NCBI GenBank assembly: GCA_015494035.1
Contig: WGBZ01000283.1
Span: 1 to 9,041 of the forward strand
Length of the DNA stretch: 9,041 nt
Reading direction: 5' to 3'
Source of the DNA: Lysobacterales bacterium
Lineage (GTDB): Bacteria; Pseudomonadota; Gammaproteobacteria; Xanthomonadales; Marinicellaceae
Both the position numbers and the translations under genes were made by a program. Below are positions 7,086 to 9,041 of the stretch, one piece after another. Every line of letters starts with the position of its first letter. The first letter of the stretch is position 1. Under the pieces are notes generated by a model. The model saw nothing but the letters and a program-made list of their open reading frames with translations, did no database searches and was not told the DNA's origin.

Positions 7086-7089
7086 TTAG
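7086..7089. repeat. Right target-site duplication (TTAG)
   Basis: Second copy of the TTAG that flanks the left end at 6924-6927. Confidence 0.7.
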
Positions 7090-7130
7090 TGAGTAACGGC
7101 TTTGGCCATTGTAACAAACCCGCACCCGAA

Positions 7131-7151
7131 GGCAGTGACTCAGGCACTGCC
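7131..7151 (-). other. Stem-loop over the maf stop codon
   Basis: On the minus strand GGCAGTG and CACTGCC form a perfect 7-bp stem with a 7-nt loop that contains the maf TGA. No run of U follows (the next bases are TTCGGGTGCGGG), so it is not a convincing intrinsic terminator. It could slow the ribosome or protect a 3' end. Chance is possible. Confidence 0.3.
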
Positions 7152-7853
7152 GGTTTGGCTGTGTTGCGAGGAATTAAAGGGCATTACGCCCACGTTTTTC
7201 AGCAAGGCCAGGGTCTCGAACAACGGCAGGCCCATAATGCCGGAAAAACTGCCGTCAATGCGTGGCACAAAAGCCGCGGCATAACCCTGAATGGCGTAAG
7301 CACCGGCTTTGTCCAGCGGTTCGCCAGTAGCCACGTAGGCGCGGATTTCGGCCTCACTCAGTGACCGGAAATGGACTTCGCTGGTGGACACCGCCTGCTG
7401 CCACCGGTGCTGATGCCACACGGCCACGGCGGTGGTCACCTGGTGTGTTCTGCCCGACAGGGCCTGCAACATGGCACAGGCCTCTTCCGTATCCCGAGGC
7501 TGGCCCAGCAAGGCGCCGTCCAGCACCACGATGGTGTCAGAACCCAGCACTGGTAAATCGATCAGGGATGGAATCACCGATAAATTATTGGTATTTCCGG
7601 TGTTTTCGAACGCATCGACGATAGCAGCGGCCTTGCCCTTGGCCAGGCGCAGGGAATACGCCACCGGGTCTTCTTGTTTCAATGGACTTTCATCAATAGC
7701 GGCTGGTCGGCAGGCAGGCTCGATGCCCACCTGTCGGAGCAACTGTGCTCGGCGCGGCGAGGCCGAAGCCAAAATCACCTGCGGGGCTGAGGTTTTGCTG
7801 CCACTTTCTTTTTGCGTGCGGCCTTGTTCTGGCATGGGGTCAGTAGTGTTCAT
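7140..7853 (-). CDS. maf: Maf/YhdE-type nucleoside triphosphate pyrophosphatase
   Basis: Maf proteins hydrolyse dTTP, UTP and some modified pyrimidine nucleotides to the monophosphate plus pyrophosphate in the cytoplasm, and overproduction can block septation. The 237 residues show the family motifs in order: SASPRR (30-35), GSDTIVV (104-110, with the catalytic Asp at 106), SGRTHQV (133-139), DKAGAYAIQG (181-190) and IDGSFSGIMGLP (199-210). The DKAGAY and GIMGLP forms point to the YhdE rather than the YceF subgroup. About 24 residues precede the first strand, where E. coli YhdE has only a few, and about 15 extra residues (83-98) precede GSDT. The conserved Lys of the GKP motif (YhdE K82) is Gln118 here. 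The start is uncertain: neither the ATG at 7853 nor the in-frame ATG at 7835 has a strong ribosome-binding site. The gene begins 48 nt after rlmH and ends before the mini-transposon. Confidence 0.93.
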   Translation of the reverse strand: MNTTDPMPEQGRTQKESGSKTSAPQVILASASPRRAQLLRQVGIEPACRPAAIDESPLKQEDPVAYSLRLAKGKAAAIVDAFENTGNTNNLSVIPSLIDLPVLGSDTIVVLDGALLGQPRDTEEACAMLQALSGRTHQVTTAVAVWHQHRWQQAVSTSEVHFRSLSEAEIRAYVATGEPLDKAGAYAIQGYAAAFVPRIDGSFSGIMGLPLFETLALLKNVGVMPFNSSQHSQTGSA

Positions 7854-7901
7854 GGGCAGGCGTCCAATTCGGAAAATGGCAGTGTTTGATTTGGCTATTA
7901 C

Positions 7902-8372
7902 CTATTCGCGGTGATAGGGATGGTTATTGCGCAGGCTCCAGACCCGGTAGAGCTGTTCAGCCACTATCACCCGAACCAGCGGATGGGGGAAGGTCAGCGC
8001 ACTCAGTGACCAGGTTTCATGGGCCTGTTGTTTTATATCCGGGGCCAGCCCGTCAGCACCACCAATGACCAGATCGAGGTCTTGGCCATCCATGTCCCAG
8101 CGGTCAAATTTGTCCGCCAGTTGCCGTGTGGTATGGGTTTTTCCCCGTTCATCCAGTACCACCAGCCGATTGCCCGGCCTGAGCGCCTGACGAATGGCTT
8201 CAGCCTCCTTGTGCATGGCCTTGTCTGCCGTGATGGAACGGCTCCGGATCACCGGCGGGATTTCCACCAGTTCAATGCGGTGGCCAGCCGGCATTCGCCT
8301 GACATATTCATTAAACCCGGCCGCAACCCAGGCGGGCATTTTATGGCCAACACTGATGAGTCGGGTTTTCAT
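7902..8372 (-). CDS. rlmH: RlmH, 23S rRNA pseudouridine-1915 N3-methyltransferase
   Basis: RlmH is a SPOUT (trefoil-knot) enzyme that uses S-adenosylmethionine to methylate N3 of pseudouridine 1915 in helix 69 of 23S rRNA, acting on assembled 70S ribosomes. From the ATG at 8372 the protein has 156 residues, against 155 in E. coli, and begins MKTRLISVGHKMPAWV like the family. A TTG at 8414 would add 14 residues unlike any RlmH and is rejected. The knot motifs are visible: LVIGGADGL (101-109) and SLSALTFPHPLVRV (122-135), with the nearly invariant C-terminus NNHPYHRE (149-156). No strong Shine-Dalgarno site stands at the usual distance, although AGGGA occurs 16 nt upstream. The gene lies 99 nt after rsfS and 48 nt before maf. 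Pairing with rsfS is widespread in bacteria and fits a shared role in late ribosome maturation. Confidence 0.96.
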   Translation of the reverse strand: MKTRLISVGHKMPAWVAAGFNEYVRRMPAGHRIELVEIPPVIRSRSITADKAMHKEAEAIRQALRPGNRLVVLDERGKTHTTRQLADKFDRWDMDGQDLDLVIGGADGLAPDIKQQAHETWSLSALTFPHPLVRVIVAEQLYRVWSLRNNHPYHRE

Positions 8373-8471
8373 GCGCCAGCGCGGCATTCCCTGGCCGGTT
8401 TGCCAATGGTGCAAGCCATGGCTTTATCGCAATGCTGCATGTGGCATACAGCCAGTGAGCTATTCCGCACG

Positions 8472-8885
8472 CTAAGTCGTTTTGTTTGAGGCGTTCTCTA
8501 TGGCACCGTCCCTGCCTTCAGCCTCATCGCTGTCAATACCCCACAAGCCTTCCAGGTTGTAAAAGCCCCGTGCTTCGGGTGACATCACGTGCAGAACCAC
8601 GTCACCCAGATCCACCACCACCCACTCGGAAACGCCTTCGCCTTCGTGCCCCAGCACGTCAAAGCCCGCCTGACGGGTTTTGCCCATGGCGGTTTCGGCA
8701 ATGGTTTTCAGGTGTCGATTGGATGTTCCGGTGCAGATGGCCAGGTGGTCGGTCACCGAGGTCAGGTGCGACACATCCAGCGTTGTGATGTCTTTGGCTT
8801 TGGCGTCTTGCAGCGCGTCAATGACAACGGCCAGCAGTTGGGTGGACGGGTTTTGAGGCTTGTCCGGATTTTTTTTGTTTTCCAC
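8472..8885 (-). CDS. rsfS: RsfS, ribosomal silencing factor
   Basis: RsfS (older name YbeB) binds protein uL14 on the 50S subunit and blocks joining to 30S, saving energy in poor media or stationary phase. From a GTG at 8885 the product has 137 residues, against 105 in E. coli. Conserved blocks are DALQDAKAKDITTLDV (23-38), ICTGTSNRHLKTIAE (50-64) and VSEWVVVDLGDVVLHVM (85-101), then LEGLWG (111-116). The GTG is chosen because AGGAG lies 5 nt upstream. An ATG at 8930 extends the frame by 15 residues but has no ribosome-binding site and overlaps a promoter-like -10 box. An acidic tail of about 21 residues (117-137) follows the usual end of the family. The gene is first in the visible cluster; nadD, its common upstream neighbour, is not seen in the 156 bases upstream. 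Confidence 0.94.
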   Translation of the reverse strand: MENKKNPDKPQNPSTQLLAVVIDALQDAKAKDITTLDVSHLTSVTDHLAICTGTSNRHLKTIAETAMGKTRQAGFDVLGHEGEGVSEWVVVDLGDVVLHVMSPEARGFYNLEGLWGIDSDEAEGRDGAIENASNKTT

Positions 8886-8890
8886 GCATT

Positions 8891-8895
8891 CTCCT
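8891..8895 (-). promoter_or_regulatory. Ribosome-binding site that sets the GTG start of rsfS
   Basis: AGGAG on the minus strand, 5 nt before the GTG at 8885. An ATG lies between them but in another frame, where it meets a stop soon after. This site decides the start in favour of GTG over the upstream in-frame ATG at 8930. Confidence 0.75.
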
Positions 8896-8928
8896 AAAGA
8901 TGAAAGAAACGGCGATGCCGTGGTAACC

Positions 8929-8957
8929 ATTTTAGCGTGCCCATGCGCCAGAGGGAA
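8929..8957 (-). promoter_or_regulatory. Weak sigma70-like promoter candidate for the rsfS cluster
   Basis: On the minus strand TAAAAT (8934-8929) matches the -10 consensus at 5 of 6. TTCCCT (8957-8952), 17 nt upstream, matches the -35 consensus at only 3 of 6. Transcription would begin near 8922, giving a leader of about 37 nt before the rsfS GTG. It is the best candidate in the upstream stretch, but such boxes arise by chance. Confidence 0.3.
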
Positions 8958-9041
8958 GCCCGCTATGCCCTGCTCTGCCGCCGTAGTCTGCCTTGGCCTG
9001 CCACGGTCCGCCTTGGTGTCGGCCGTCAGTCGCGGTACAAT

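Noticed and set aside
7131..7151. Intrinsic terminator after maf
   Set aside because: The 7-bp stem is real but no T-run follows it on the minus strand, so I list it only as a stem-loop.
8373..8414. TTG start extending RlmH by 14 residues
   Set aside because: The family begins at the MK-L-VG segment; the ATG at 8372 gives 156 residues, almost exactly the E. coli length.
8415..8471. Small hairpin (CTGTATG-CCA-CATGCAG) between rsfS and rlmH
   Set aside because: Seven pairs including one G-U, no T-run and no match to a known RNA element; likely chance.
8886..8930. ATG start extending RsfS by 15 residues
   Set aside because: No ribosome-binding site, overlap with a -10-like box, and a strong AGGAG before the GTG at 8885.
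8977..9016. Two 20-bp imperfect direct repeats ending in GCCTTGG upstream of rsfS
   Set aside because: Only about 14 of 20 positions match and there are just two copies; a regulatory or REP-like role cannot be supported.
8942..9041. Plus-strand frame starting MRQREARYALLC at the window edge, or the end of nadD on the minus strand
   Set aside because: Neither strand shows a recognisable protein in this stretch. The plus frame has no ribosome-binding site and the minus frames show no NadD-like C-terminus.

Overview
The window reads as ordinary chromosome from a gammaproteobacterium. A betaproteobacterium is less likely but not excluded. The protein families present (RsfS, RlmH, Maf/YhdE, RNase G, YhdP, a PqiA-family protein, ApaH) belong to Gram-negative proteobacteria with two membranes. 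The RNase G and RlmH sequences track the E. coli proteins closely along their length. Base composition looks GC-rich, judged by eye only. Every gene I can support lies on the minus strand, so transcription runs from high to low coordinates. The long plus-strand open frames are antisense shadows.

In transcription order: a short upstream region with a possible sigma70-type promoter (about 9041-8886); rsfS, a ribosome silencing factor with a GTG start; rlmH, a 23S rRNA pseudouridine methyltransferase; maf, a nucleotide pyrophosphatase; a 228-bp gap filled mostly by a 158-bp palindromic mini-transposon; rng (RNase G); yhdP, a 1348-residue AsmA-like envelope protein starting 3 nt after rng; a 109-bp gap with a possible 38-codon ORF; a single-domain PqiA-family inner-membrane protein; and the N-terminal third of apaH, coupled to the previous gene by an ATGA overlap and cut by the window edge.

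The first half concerns ribosome and RNA housekeeping: 50S silencing, 23S modification and 5' rRNA/mRNA processing, with Maf as a nucleotide sanitiser. The second half concerns the envelope. YhdP is one of the AsmA-like proteins thought to carry phospholipid between the inner and outer membranes. The gene after it encodes a PqiA-type membrane protein, a family otherwise paired with MCE lipid-transport proteins.

The two points most worth following are the YhdP/PqiA-like pairing, where the PqiA-like protein has no cysteines and no MCE partner in view, and the foldback element with TTAG target duplications just upstream of the rng ribosome-binding site. Smaller oddities are a Lys-to-Gln change at a conserved Maf position, a serine-rich insertion in the RNase G S1 domain, paired cysteines in YhdP, and an ORF joined to both neighbours by ATGA overlaps. 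No tRNA, rRNA, CRISPR array, phage gene or full insertion sequence was seen.
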